From: an uncultured Pseudomonadota bacterium
Lineage (GTDB): Bacteria > Myxococcota_A > UBA796 > JAFGLY01
Length of the DNA stretch: 34,478 nt
Assembly (NCBI GenBank): GCA_937912125.1
Contig: CALDOK010000447.1
Coordinates: 1 to 34,478 of the forward strand
Reading direction: 5' to 3'
The notes beneath the pieces were generated by a model. That model was given only the letters and a program-made list of their open reading frames with translations, was not told the DNA's origin and made no database searches. The position numbers and the translations under genes are program-made. Positions 9,317 through 18,186 of this stretch are shown here, in pieces. Numbering within the stretch: position 1 is the first letter of the stretch; the number at the start of each line of letters is the position of its first letter.

Positions 9317-9783
9317 GGGGTGCCTCCACGACGGCGCGCCAGGTGCAGGAAGGCCAGGGGGACGGCGATCAGGGCCAGCAGATCGCTGGGATCCGGGGTG
9401 ACCGCGTAGCCTCGGCCGGGCGCCAGGGCATGCAGAGCGCGCACATGGGCCACCGCGGCAACGGGCCAGAGCTGCAGGGCCGCGAAGTAGGCCCCCGCCA
9501 CAACACAGGCCAGCAGGATCGGCCCAAGGCCCGCCCGCCAGTGCCCCCGGCGCCGCAGCCTCCACACCACCCAGGCACCCCACTCGCCCACCGCCACCAG
9601 GAACACGGGCAGCAGAAAGCACAGCCCCAGGTCCGAGAGCTTGCCCGAGAGCCAGCCGGGGTGGTGGGCCTTGAGCCACAGGTCGTTGACCGCCACCAGC
9701 GCGAAGGCCAGCGCGGGCGCGGGGTGGAGCATGGCCGACCCTGGCTGCCCAGGCAGGGCCGCGGCGGGGGGCGTCGAGCTCAC
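9313..9783 (-). CDS. Small multi-pass membrane protein with NDLWLK-GKLSD motif
   Basis: A 156-residue integral membrane protein with about four hydrophobic segments. The start is taken as GTG 9783, whose GTGA overlaps the upstream stop; an in-frame ATG at 9732 (MLHPAP) is an alternative. Residues 28-60 contain NDLWLKAHHPGWLSGKLSDL followed by GLCFLLPVFL. I recall this type of motif from uncharacterised myxobacterial membrane proteins (ND-x2-LK ... GKLSD-x2-GL). The C-terminal end is basic (ARRRGG), probably cytoplasmic. It lies between the spermidine-synthase-like and yigZ genes with overlaps at both ends. Function unknown. Confidence 0.75.
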   Translation of the reverse strand: MSSTPPAAALPGQPGSAMLHPAPALAFALVAVNDLWLKAHHPGWLSGKLSDLGLCFLLPVFLVAVGEWGAWVVWRLRRRGHWRAGLGPILLACVVAGAYFAALQLWPVAAVAHVRALHALAPGRGYAVTPDPSDLLALIAVPLAFLHLARRRGGTP

Positions 9784-11318
9784 ACCGGCCCCTGGCCCAG
9801 GCCCAGGAACCGCAGGCTGCTGCGCAGCACGATCATGTCGGTCAACAGCTCCACCGGCGCGCGATCGTCGCTGAGCAGCGGCGCGCTGGGGTCCACTACC
9901 CAGGGGCTGGGAGCGGTCAAGCGCCGCAGCCGGGCCAGCTCACGCCCGCCCAACCCGAGGGCCTCGAGGCCCGCGTCTTGCTGAGCGTCGTGGTGGGAGC
10001 CCAGCAGGACGGTGTTGCTGCCGTTGCGCACATCGACGCCCCGCACCACCGGGAAGACCCCGGCCAGGGTGGCGGCCAGGGCCTGCACCACCTCGTAGCT
10101 GTCGGCGTCGCGCCCCACGTTCAGCAGCACCGCGCCCCCCGGGGCCAGGTGGAGGTCGAGGGCCTGGAAGAACTCCCGGGTGCAGAGCTGGAAGGGCACA
10201 TAGGGAAACTGGAAGGCGTCCACCAGGATCAGATCGTAGCGGCTGGTGTCCCGGGTCAGCCAGGCGCGGGCATCCTCGATCTCCACCTGGATGTCGGTGG
10301 GCATTCCCAGGAAGCGCTGCCCAGCCTGCACGACCTGAGGGTCCAGCTCCACACCCACGATCTCGCTGCTGGGGTACAGCTCCCGCAGGATGCGGGCGCT
10401 CGTGCCGCCCCCCAGACCCAGCAGCAGCACCCGCGAGGGCACGCCGCTGGCGGTCCAGGCCGGGGCGGCGCCGTAGTAGCCCCAGACGTCGAACAGGGGC
10501 AGGGAGCCGTCCAGGGGGTAGAGCGACTGGATGGCGTAGCCGTCGTTGAGGTACAGGGCGCGCATGTCGCCGTCCTCGACCACCTGCACATAGTTGGCCA
10601 CGGTCTCGGCCTCGTAGATGGCGCCCTGCCGGGCCTTGATGGACCCCTGAGGCAGGGCCAGGCCCAGGCCCAGCAGCAGCAGCACCGCCCCCGCACCCAG
10701 CGCACGGCCAGCCCCCCGCAGCAAGCCCACGACCCCCAACAGCGCCAGGCCGCCGGCGCACAGCCAGAGTGTGGTGCGGGTGCCCAGCAGCGGGATGAGC
10801 AGCAGCCCTGAGCCCCATGTACCCAGCAGGCTGCCCGCGGTGCCCAGGGCGTAGATTCGGCCGGCGATGCGGCCGGTCTCCTCCCGGCTCAGCACGGCCT
10901 GGTGCAGCAACACCGGGCCTGCCGCGCCCAGGGCGGCCATGGGCAGGGCCAGCACCGCGTTGACCCCCAGGGCCGAGGCGGCCAAGGTGCCCATGGAGCC
11001 CCCGCGCATCAGCTCCATGGCCCCGCTCATCACCGGGCGACCCACCACAGGCAGCAGGGCCAGCAGCAACGCCGCGAGCAGCAACAGGCCCGAGAGCAGG
11101 CGCACCGGCCCCACGCCCCCGGGGGCCGCGCGCCCCGCCAGGCGGCCGCCCAGCAGCTGCCCGATGGCCATGCTGGAGAGCACCGTGCCGATGAGCAGGG
11201 CCCAGACCGGCGTGCTGGTGCCGAAGAAGGGCGCCACCAGGCGCGAGGCGGACAGCTCTGCGGCCATCACGGCGGCGCCGGTGCCGAAGGCCACCGCGTA
11301 GAGGAAGCCTCGGCCCAT
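9780..11318 (-). CDS. Membrane-fused spermidine-synthase-like protein
   Basis: A 512-residue fusion. Residues 1-222 carry about seven transmembrane segments like those of fused MFS/spermidine synthase proteins. Residues 230-512 are a Rossmann methyltransferase fold of the spermidine synthase family. They show the nucleotide-binding loop LLLGLGGGTSARIL (298-311), the acidic ribose contact VGVELDP, EDARAWL, and YDLILVDAFQFPYVPF. In true aminopropyltransferases the last motif reads roughly VDSSDP, so polyamine synthesis is doubtful and another aminopropyl- or methyl-transfer reaction is possible. ATG 11318-11316 shares one base with the desulfurase stop (TGATG), which suggests translational coupling. 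The longer upstream frame is not real because it overlays the desulfurase gene. Confidence 0.88.
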   Translation of the reverse strand: MGRGFLYAVAFGTGAAVMAAELSASRLVAPFFGTSTPVWALLIGTVLSSMAIGQLLGGRLAGRAAPGGVGPVRLLSGLLLLAALLLALLPVVGRPVMSGAMELMRGGSMGTLAASALGVNAVLALPMAALGAAGPVLLHQAVLSREETGRIAGRIYALGTAGSLLGTWGSGLLLIPLLGTRTTLWLCAGGLALLGVVGLLRGAGRALGAGAVLLLLGLGLALPQGSIKARQGAIYEAETVANYVQVVEDGDMRALYLNDGYAIQSLYPLDGSLPLFDVWGYYGAAPAWTASGVPSRVLLLGLGGGTSARILRELYPSSEIVGVELDPQVVQAGQRFLGMPTDIQVEIEDARAWLTRDTSRYDLILVDAFQFPYVPFQLCTREFFQALDLHLAPGGAVLLNVGRDADSYEVVQALAATLAGVFPVVRGVDVRNGSNTVLLGSHHDAQQDAGLEALGLGGRELARLRRLTAPSPWVVDPSAPLLSDDRAPVELLTDMIVLRSSLRFLGLGQGPV

Positions 11319-12460
11319 CAGCAGCCCCCTCGCAGCTGGCGTACCACCCGCGCCACCGCGGCGGCCGCGGCATCCATGGCGGCCGGGGCGCTGCCAGCGC
11401 CGGTGGAGAAGCGGATGGTGCCCAGGGCCAGGTGCTCGGGCACGCCCATGGCCTCGAGGGTGGCGGACACGCTGACCCGCTCGGCGTGGCAAGCAGCCCC
11501 CGCCGAGGCGGCCACCTCGCTGGCCAAGGCGTGCAGCACCGCGGTGGCCTGCACGCCGGGGAAGGCCAGGCTGAGGGTGTTGGGCAAGCGCAGCTGCGGG
11601 GGACCGTTGAGCATCGCGTCGGGCACGCCGGCCAGGATGCCCCGGTGCAGGCGCTCGCGCATGGCGAGCATGTGCGCCGCCCGGGGCTGCAGATCGGCCG
11701 CCAGGGCCGCGGCGGCGCCCAGGCCCACGATGCCGAGAGTGTTCTCGGTGCCCGGCCGGCGGTCCGCCTCGTGATCGGCGCCGTGGAACACCTTCGTGAG
11801 CGGCGTACCCCGGCGGATGTACAGCGCCCCCACGCCCTTGGGAGCGTAGAGCTTGTGGCCGGCCACCGAGTAGAGATCCACCCCCAGCGCGTCCATCAGC
11901 GCGGGGATCTTGCCCACGGCCTGGGCGCCGTCGCAGTGCACGATGACGCCGCGCTCCCTGGCGAGGGCCGCGATCTCGGCGATGGGCTGGATGGCGCCCA
12001 CCTCGTTGTTGGCATGCATCACGCTGACCAGCGCGGTGTCCGGGCGCAGGGCGGCGGCCACGGCGGCGGGGTCCACGCGCCCCTGGGCGTCCACCCCCAC
12101 GGTGGTGATCTCCCACCCCAGCCCGGCCAGCCAGGCGCAGACCCGGCCCACCGCCGGATGCTCCACCGCCGAGGTGACGATGTGTCGGCCCCGGGCCCGC
12201 TGCGCGTATGCCACGCCCTGGATGGCCATGTTGTTGGCCTCGGTGCCACCCCCGGTGAAGACCAGCTCGTCGACGGCACAGCCCAGCAGACCCGCCACCT
12301 GGCCCCGGGCGTGGTCGATGGCAGCCCTGGCGCGCAGCCCGAAGGGATGGGACGAGGACGGGTTGCCCCAGCCCTGCTCCAAGAAGGGCCGCATGGCCGC
12401 GGCCACCTCGGCGGCGATGGGGGTGGTGGCGTTGCTGTCCAGGTAGATGGGGTCGGGCAT
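11318..12460 (-). CDS. Cysteine desulfurase (NifS/IscS-like)
   Basis: A 380-residue PLP-dependent class V aminotransferase-fold enzyme that releases sulfur from cysteine for Fe-S clusters or thiolation. Visible features are YLDSNATTP at the N-terminus, GGGTEANNMA (70-79), the PLP-stacking H101 in SAVEHPAV, HANNEVGAIQP, the PLP Asp in VHCDGAQAVGK, the Schiff-base lysine K203 in SVAGHKLYAPKG, RPGTEN, and the catalytic loop cysteine C324 in SAGAACHAERVSVS. Length and motifs are complete. No iscU, iscA or thiI partner is nearby; instead it leads the four-gene overlapping operon ending in yigZ. A plain NifS/IscS label is therefore safer than a specific role. The C-terminus ends in GGC. Confidence 0.95.
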   Translation of the reverse strand: MPDPIYLDSNATTPIAAEVAAAMRPFLEQGWGNPSSSHPFGLRARAAIDHARGQVAGLLGCAVDELVFTGGGTEANNMAIQGVAYAQRARGRHIVTSAVEHPAVGRVCAWLAGLGWEITTVGVDAQGRVDPAAVAAALRPDTALVSVMHANNEVGAIQPIAEIAALARERGVIVHCDGAQAVGKIPALMDALGVDLYSVAGHKLYAPKGVGALYIRRGTPLTKVFHGADHEADRRPGTENTLGIVGLGAAAALAADLQPRAAHMLAMRERLHRGILAGVPDAMLNGPPQLRLPNTLSLAFPGVQATAVLHALASEVAASAGAACHAERVSVSATLEAMGVPEHLALGTIRFSTGAGSAPAAMDAAAAAVARVVRQLRGGC

Positions 12461-12580
12461 GCTCGCTCCGCGGCTGCTTCATCCCTAACCTCGGCGGACA
12501 GCTGCAGGGCCCCATGTCAACAGCCCGCCTGCGAGCGCCACGATCCAGCTATAGACTGTTCGCAACACCCTGGAGCCCCC

Positions 12581-13405
<825 letters not shown>

Positions 13406-13432
13406 GCGTGGGATGCTCATCGGCGTTCCGCG

Positions 13433-13456
13433 GGTCCTGGCCTCGACCCCAGGACC
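13433..13456 (+). terminator. Hairpin after the acidic lipoprotein gene
   Basis: GGTCCTGG (13433-13440) pairs perfectly with CCAGGACC (13449-13456) across an eight-base loop, 27 bases after the stop codon. No T-run follows, so it could be a Rho-assisted terminator or an mRNA-stabilising stem. Confidence 0.4.
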
Positions 13457-13523
13457 ATGCCCGGGAACCATTCTCGCGCCCGAGCGTCAGACGAACCCCC
13501 GCCGAAGTCCCGACGGAGCTGCC

Positions 13524-14813
13524 ATGCGCGCCCTGCCCTCCCTGATCTGCCTGCTGTTGATCTCCTGCCACCCCCGTCCCGACAAGGCGCGCCACCGGGA
13601 CTCCACCATGGCCATGTACACGGTCCAGTGGGGGGACACCCTGGAGTGGATCGCCTGGGACTTCGACGTGCCCGGCGGCTACCCCACCCTGGCCAAGCTC
13701 AACGGCCTGCGCAACCCGGACCTCATCTTCATGGGGCAGCACCTGCGCATCCCCCGCAACGGCTACGCCACCGAGGAGCTGCCGCCTTGGCCGGCCATGG
13801 ATCCCATCGAGGCCGCCCCCCGCGCCTGCACCGTCGAGCGGCTGCCCCAGCCCCAGCCAGCGCAGGTGCCCGGCTGCGCGACAGCGGCCTGCGTGACAAT
13901 CGACGGCGGCCGGCAGCGCATCTGCAGCTGCGAGGCCCTCCAAGGCAGCCCCGGCCTGGTGCTCGTCGAGGGGGGGCGGCCGGTGATGGCCTGGCCAGCG
14001 CCCGTCCAACACACCCGGGGTCAGGAACCCTCCAGCGTCCACGGCACCGCCATGGACTTCGAGGTCGTCCAGGCGGACATGGACGGCGACGGTCGCCGGG
14101 AGCACGTCGTGGCCTTCCGCCGGGAGGCCAATGACGTGGGCATGTCCTGGTGGAACCTGGCTGTGCTGTCGGGAGCCCAGCCCCAGGCCCCCCCCCTGCT
14201 GCTCACGGCCGCCAACTACGGCGAGGGCAGCCTGATTCGCAGCGCGGGCTCGGGCGGCTGCGACCTGCTCAGCACCACCTGGGAGCTGGCGTGGGAGCCC
14301 GGTCGCGACATCTCCGGCTGGACCCTGCTGGGGCGCCCCATGCAGTACCGCGGCGGATCTCTCGGGCCCCTGCGGGACCGCCCCATCTACGCCCGACGGC
14401 TCTACAACAGCTTCCAGCCCGGCACCGTGACCCGGCCAGGAGGCCTCGAGGTCGGCACCCCATTGCAGGATCTGGTCCACCACAAAGCCCACCAGCGGGT
14501 GGTGGAGCCCGCCGCCCAGGCCTGGCGCCTGGACGAGAGCCCCGTGTCCATCGTTGGCGCTCAGCCCCGCCTGGATCCCGCGCTGGGGGTGGTGCCGGAT
14601 CTGAGCCTCGAGAGGGAGGGCCACCGCTGGCAGCTGCAGTGGCGCTCATGGAACCAGGGCTTCGAGGCCCTGGGGGACAAGGCCAGCGGGCGGCTGTACC
14701 CCCCCGGCTACCGCCCCGCGGACACGGCCTGGCCCGCCGGACGCCAGGCCACCCTGGCCAGCTACGCGGGCATGTACGGATCAGGAACGCAGCTGGTGTG
14801 GCTGACCCCCTGA
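13524..14813 (+). CDS. LysM-domain lipoprotein
   Basis: A 429-residue lipoprotein; ATG 13524 follows CGGAG and gives lipobox LLISC (Cys15). The frame opens further upstream but lacks a signal there. Residues 32-78 form a LysM domain (YTVQWGDTLEWIAWDF ... LNGLRNPDLIFMGQHLRIP), which binds the GlcNAc strands of peptidoglycan. Then comes a cysteine-containing segment (C118, C123, C134, C136). At about 185-190 is a DMDGDG calcium-type loop followed by RREHVVAF, as in FG-GAP/VCBS repeats. The C-terminal half is unrecognised and contains no obvious catalytic motif. Probably an outer-membrane-tethered wall-binding protein, second of the four lipoprotein genes. Confidence 0.87.
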   Translation: MRALPSLICLLLISCHPRPDKARHRDSTMAMYTVQWGDTLEWIAWDFDVPGGYPTLAKLNGLRNPDLIFMGQHLRIPRNGYATEELPPWPAMDPIEAAPRACTVERLPQPQPAQVPGCATAACVTIDGGRQRICSCEALQGSPGLVLVEGGRPVMAWPAPVQHTRGQEPSSVHGTAMDFEVVQADMDGDGRREHVVAFRREANDVGMSWWNLAVLSGAQPQAPPLLLTAANYGEGSLIRSAGSGGCDLLSTTWELAWEPGRDISGWTLLGRPMQYRGGSLGPLRDRPIYARRLYNSFQPGTVTRPGGLEVGTPLQDLVHHKAHQRVVEPAAQAWRLDESPVSIVGAQPRLDPALGVVPDLSLEREGHRWQLQWRSWNQGFEALGDKASGRLYPPGYRPADTAWPAGRQATLASYAGMYGSGTQLVWLTP

Positions 14814-14831
14814 TTCGTTCTGGCGTATACT
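14802..14831 (+). promoter_or_regulatory. Sigma70-like promoter before the Ig-like lipoprotein gene
   Basis: CTGACC (14802-14807), an 18-base spacer and TATACT (14826-14831) fit a vegetative promoter, 66 bases before the ATG at 14898. The -35 lies inside the end of the LysM gene. Confidence 0.45.
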
Positions 14832-14897
14832 CGGCGGGACTCCTGGTTCTCCGGCGCATTCCAGCCCACCGGCAGGGCCACCGCCCCCCGAGGTCCC

Positions 14898-15875
14898 ATG
14901 CCGCGCTTCACCCTCCCCCTCCTGCTCCCGCTGGTGGCCTGCACGCCACAGGCGGGCGATGACACGAGCCCTCCGGACACCCAGACCTGCGAGGTGGGCA
15001 TCGAGGGGACCTTCCCCGTCGACGGCGCCACGGACGCCTACTACCGCGGCGCGGTGGAGTTCCACCTGACCGCAGCCGACCCCACCGCGACGGTCATCGC
15101 GGACTTCCCGGGTGAGCAGACCCTCCGGGACGACGGCCTGACCGTGGTGTTCACCCCCACCGCCCCCCTGGAGCCTCAGACCACCTACGAGGTCGGGCTG
15201 GACTACTGTCGAGGCGCCCCCACCATCTCGTTCACCACCTCCACCTACGGCCTGCCCATCGAGGACCCCCTGGCGCTGCGCGGCCGCACCTGGGCCTACG
15301 ATCTGCGGAACGCCAGGTTCTACGAGGCGGGCTACCTGGGGGACCTGCTGCAGACCTTCGCCGAGCGCGTGGGGCTGGTCTCGGTGGTGGGCATCCAGGG
15401 CGACGCCATCGACCTGCGCCTGGCGGTGGCCGACGACAACGAACCACCAGGCCAGGACTTCTGCGCCCGCACCGTGGACGTCACGGCGGTGGACTTCTCG
15501 GCCTCGCCCTTCCTGGCATTCGGCCCCACCTCCATCGAGTTCAACGCCTACCTGGGGGTCATCACCCTGCACGACATGATGGTGCGCACCACGGTGGCGC
15601 CCGACGGGGCCTCCCTGGGCGGCATGGCCCTGGCCGCCGTCATCGACGTGCGCTCGGTGTCCGAAGCGGTGGACATGGACACCGGCGAGCTGTGCGAGCT
15701 GCTCGAGGTCTACGGCGCCCCCTGCGAGCCCTGCCCCGAGGACAGCGAGCCATTCTGCGTCTCCACCGCCGCCGACCAGCTCGACGCCATGGAGGTCCCC
15801 ACCAGGGTGGAGCGCATCCTCGAGGCCTACGCCGATCCGCGCTGCGAAGAGGAGCCCACGGAGGACCCCCCATGA
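14898..15875 (+). CDS. Lipoprotein with Big_5-type Ig-like domain
   Basis: A 325-residue lipoprotein with lipobox LVAC (Cys15) after a short hydrophobic signal. Residues about 31-115 look like a bacterial Ig-like domain of the Big_5 type: EGTFPVDGATDAYYRGAVEF at the start and LEPQTTYEVGL near the end are typical. The following 200 residues are unassigned, with scattered cysteines including EVYGAPCEPCPED that may form disulfides. The C-terminus is acidic and ends CEEEPTEDPP. Its stop overlaps the next gene's start as ATGA, so the two lipoproteins are probably co-translated partners. It has its own likely promoter. Function unknown, probably surface or periplasmic. Confidence 0.85.
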   Translation: MPRFTLPLLLPLVACTPQAGDDTSPPDTQTCEVGIEGTFPVDGATDAYYRGAVEFHLTAADPTATVIADFPGEQTLRDDGLTVVFTPTAPLEPQTTYEVGLDYCRGAPTISFTTSTYGLPIEDPLALRGRTWAYDLRNARFYEAGYLGDLLQTFAERVGLVSVVGIQGDAIDLRLAVADDNEPPGQDFCARTVDVTAVDFSASPFLAFGPTSIEFNAYLGVITLHDMMVRTTVAPDGASLGGMALAAVIDVRSVSEAVDMDTGELCELLEVYGAPCEPCPEDSEPFCVSTAADQLDAMEVPTRVERILEAYADPRCEEEPTEDPP

Positions 15876-16684
15876 GCCCCAGCTGGCTTCCCCTGCTGTG
15901 CTTGATGCTGGTGGGCTGCCCCACCGACCCCGACGGCCCAGGCCAGGACGACACCGGGCCCACCGCGGACGACACCGGCGGCGACACCGACGACACCCTG
16001 CCCCCCGTCTACCCCGACGGCCAGCGCATCCTGCTGTACCACGGCCACGGCGGGCCCGATGAGGACGAGAGCGGCTGGGGACGCTTCGATCTGGTGGACC
16101 AGCACTGGAAGGACGCCTACGGCTGGAACACCGACTACCGCACCAGCATCGCCGAGGATCTGAGCGACTACCGCGCCATCTTCTTCGTCGGCCCGGGCTA
16201 CACGGCCGAGGCCAGCTTCGATCCCGCGCTGCTCGAGCGGCTGCGCGCGGCCCTGGGCACCGGCACCCGCATGATCGTGGTGACCGAGAAGGACGGCTGC
16301 GCCAGCTACGCGCCCAACGAGCTGCTCGAGGGCCTGGGCTCCACCATGCGCTTCAGCGGCGGCGGCCTGGGGGACTACCAGGTCGCCGAGATCGAGCTGA
16401 TCTCACCCCACCAGATCACCGCCGGGGTCACCGCGCTGCGCTTCCGGGACGCCTGCTACCTGGACGTCGGCGACGGCGACTACCTGGCCCGCTACAACGA
16501 CGAGTTCATGGTGGGCGTGGACAGGCCCGGCGCCGGCGGCGAGGTGGTGCTCATCGGCGACTTCGAGTTCATGGACGACTCCGGGCCCAGCGAGTGGGCG
16601 AACAACGCCCTGCTGGCCGACCGGCTGGTGGAGATCGATCCGGGCTTCGCTACTGACGGCGCCAGCGGCGCTACCGGCCTGTAG
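15872..16684 (+). CDS. Lipoprotein with GATase-like (ThuA/DUF4350-like) domain
   Basis: A 270-residue lipoprotein; start ATG 15872 follows GGAGG and overlaps the previous stop as ATGA. Lipobox LVGC gives Cys16, followed by a D/T/G-rich tether (DDTGPTADDTGGDTDDT). Residues about 48-265 resemble a class I glutamine-amidotransferase-like alpha/beta fold: strand ILLYHGHGG, AIFFVGPGYTAE, RMIVVTEKDGC at the position of the nucleophile elbow, and VVLIGDFEFMDD. These recall ThuA/DUF4350-type proteins that lack amidotransferase chemistry. Family assignment is from overall pattern, not from a diagnostic motif. Its last 14 bases overlap the DUF4846 gene tail to tail. Confidence 0.8.
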   Translation: MSPSWLPLLCLMLVGCPTDPDGPGQDDTGPTADDTGGDTDDTLPPVYPDGQRILLYHGHGGPDEDESGWGRFDLVDQHWKDAYGWNTDYRTSIAEDLSDYRAIFFVGPGYTAEASFDPALLERLRAALGTGTRMIVVTEKDGCASYAPNELLEGLGSTMRFSGGGLGDYQVAEIELISPHQITAGVTALRFRDACYLDVGDGDYLARYNDEFMVGVDRPGAGGEVVLIGDFEFMDDSGPSEWANNALLADRLVEIDPGFATDGASGATGL

Positions 16685-17627
16685 AGTCCGACAGCTCCAT
16701 CCACCGCCGCAAGCTGCTGACGGGAAAGTCCCAAGGCCCGATGGTGGCCCCGTCGTCCCACTTCCACCAGCCCTGGTGGGGGCCGCGCACGATGTGGAAG
16801 CTCTGGGCGGGCATGTAGCCCTGGCCCACCAGGATGAAGACGCCCTCGGCGCCGTGGGCGACCCCCAGGATGATCACGGCGTGGCCCGGGGAGCCGGGCA
16901 GCACCAGCAGGTCTCCGCCCCTCGGGAAGTCCGCAGCGACGGTGTCGTAGGCAAGGGAGCGCGTGCCGGCCCACATGAACACGGCGCTCAGGTACTGATC
17001 CCAGCTCTGGGGAGTGGAGCTGCGCCAGGCCAGGCGGTTGCCCTGCTCGTAGGCCTTCTCGCCGTCGCGGTAGCGGGACCAGGGCATGCGGTCGCCGCTG
17101 GTGGCATGGAAGACCACGGGCTCGTCGTTCAGCTTCAGCCACTCGGCCCGCAGCCGGATCGCGGTGTCGGCGCACTGCTGCAGGTTCCCGGACACCAGGG
17201 GCAGCTTGACCACGTGGAAGTCACCGGGGACCACCCGTCCGTCGTAGGTGCGCACCGGCACCGATGGGGGCTCGAGCTCGAGGTCCTGCAGCCACGACGC
17301 GAAGCCGTCCGTCGCGTAGAGCTTGGCGGCCCGCGGGGGTGGGTAGGCCCCGGCCACGGTGCCCAGAGCCTGCTCCATGCCCAGCACGCTGGTGTCCAGC
17401 GGCTCGCCCACGGGGGCGCCGACGCTGTCGAGGCCCGAGCCCTCGCGGGAGACAAGCTCGGAGACGGCCTGCTCATCCCCTGCGCGGGCAGGCACGGAGG
17501 CCTGGATCGCCAGCAGCCCCAGCAGGGCCCCCGCCAGGAACAGCAGCGGACGTGAGGATGGCTTCTGGTGCGGCGGCATGAGCGTGTGGACAAGGCCCAA
17601 CACGCGGCGGTTCCACGGCGCCGCCAT
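16671..17627 (-). CDS. DUF4846 family secreted protein
   Basis: A 318-residue protein if started at ATG 17627, which shares one base with the nuclease stop (TGATG). An internal ATG at 17579 (MPPHQK) gives a more compact signal peptide ending SVPARA but has no ribosome-binding site. The body matches DUF4846: LQQCADTAIRLRAEWL, TSGDRMPWSRYRDGEKAYEQ, FMWAGTRSL, GGDLLVLPGSPGHAVI and GYMPAQSFHIV. C152 and H249 are candidate catalytic residues by analogy with NlpC/P60-like hydrolases (inference). It is last in the lamin-tail/HHH/nuclease operon. Confidence 0.85.
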   Translation of the reverse strand: MAAPWNRRVLGLVHTLMPPHQKPSSRPLLFLAGALLGLLAIQASVPARAGDEQAVSELVSREGSGLDSVGAPVGEPLDTSVLGMEQALGTVAGAYPPPRAAKLYATDGFASWLQDLELEPPSVPVRTYDGRVVPGDFHVVKLPLVSGNLQQCADTAIRLRAEWLKLNDEPVVFHATSGDRMPWSRYRDGEKAYEQGNRLAWRSSTPQSWDQYLSAVFMWAGTRSLAYDTVAADFPRGGDLLVLPGSPGHAVIILGVAHGAEGVFILVGQGYMPAQSFHIVRGPHQGWWKWDDGATIGPWDFPVSSLRRWMELSDSTGR

Positions 17628-18148
17628 CAGCCGCCCCAGGGGTAGCCCCCGCCGCACACGCCCCAGCCCCCGGCACCGTCGGCCTGGGCTTCCTGCACGG
17701 CCTGGTCGACCTCGTCGCAGCAGGGGTAGTCGGAGAACCACTCGTCCATGGGCAGGGCGTAGCCTTGGCGGGCGAGCTCGACGTTGATCAGATCGCCCCC
17801 CAGCTTGGCGTAGGCCAGGGCGCGGTCGTAGGTCCCCAGGCACTCCTCCGAGAAGAACAGGGTGAGCTCACGGCCCTCGATGCGCTCGGTGAGCCAGTCC
17901 TTGGCCTCGGTGCCGTAGCACTCACCGCCGGACAGCTCGGGGGTGTCCACGCACAGCAGCCTCACCCGGTCCACCGTGCTGCCGTCGGGCATGACCAGGG
18001 CCGGCTCGACGTCGAAGGTGTCGCCGTCGACCACCCGAGTGACCGTGACCGTGGTGGACTCGAGGCAGGGGGCCTCGACATCGGTCCAGCAGCGGTTGCA
18101 GCCGGCGTGCAGGGTGACGACGAGGAGCAACGTAGGGGAGCACTTCAT
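17627..18148 (-). CDS. Thermonuclease-like (SNase) lipoprotein
   Basis: A 173-residue protein; ATG 18148-18146 follows GGGAG. The N-terminus has lipobox LHAGC (Cys17), so it is probably anchored in the outer membrane or periplasm. Residues 33-165 are a staphylococcal nuclease OB-fold domain: VTRVVDGDTFDVE with D41 and D43, RVRLLCVDTPE with R63, D68 and E71, and YDRALAYAKL with R109. These match the Ca2+ and catalytic residues (Asp21, Arg35, Asp40, Glu43, Arg87) of micrococcal nuclease, so activity on DNA or RNA is likely. Several extra cysteines (C66, C77, C103, C143, C144, C165) fit an oxidised location. It lies third in the operon, downstream of the HHH barrel gene. Confidence 0.92.
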   Translation of the reverse strand: MKCSPTLLLVVTLHAGCNRCWTDVEAPCLESTTVTVTRVVDGDTFDVEPALVMPDGSTVDRVRLLCVDTPELSGGECYGTEAKDWLTERIEGRELTLFFSEECLGTYDRALAYAKLGGDLINVELARQGYALPMDEWFSDYPCCDEVDQAVQEAQADGAGGWGVCGGGYPWGG

Positions 18149-18186
18149 GTTCTCCCGCCAGACCGAGAGCCTTGCACTCGCCACTG

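Noticed and set aside
11319..12515. Long upstream extension of the spermidine-synthase-like frame (911 codons in all)
   Set aside because: It overlays the cysteine desulfurase gene in another frame and gives Arg-rich nonsense; ATG 11318 couples to the desulfurase stop.
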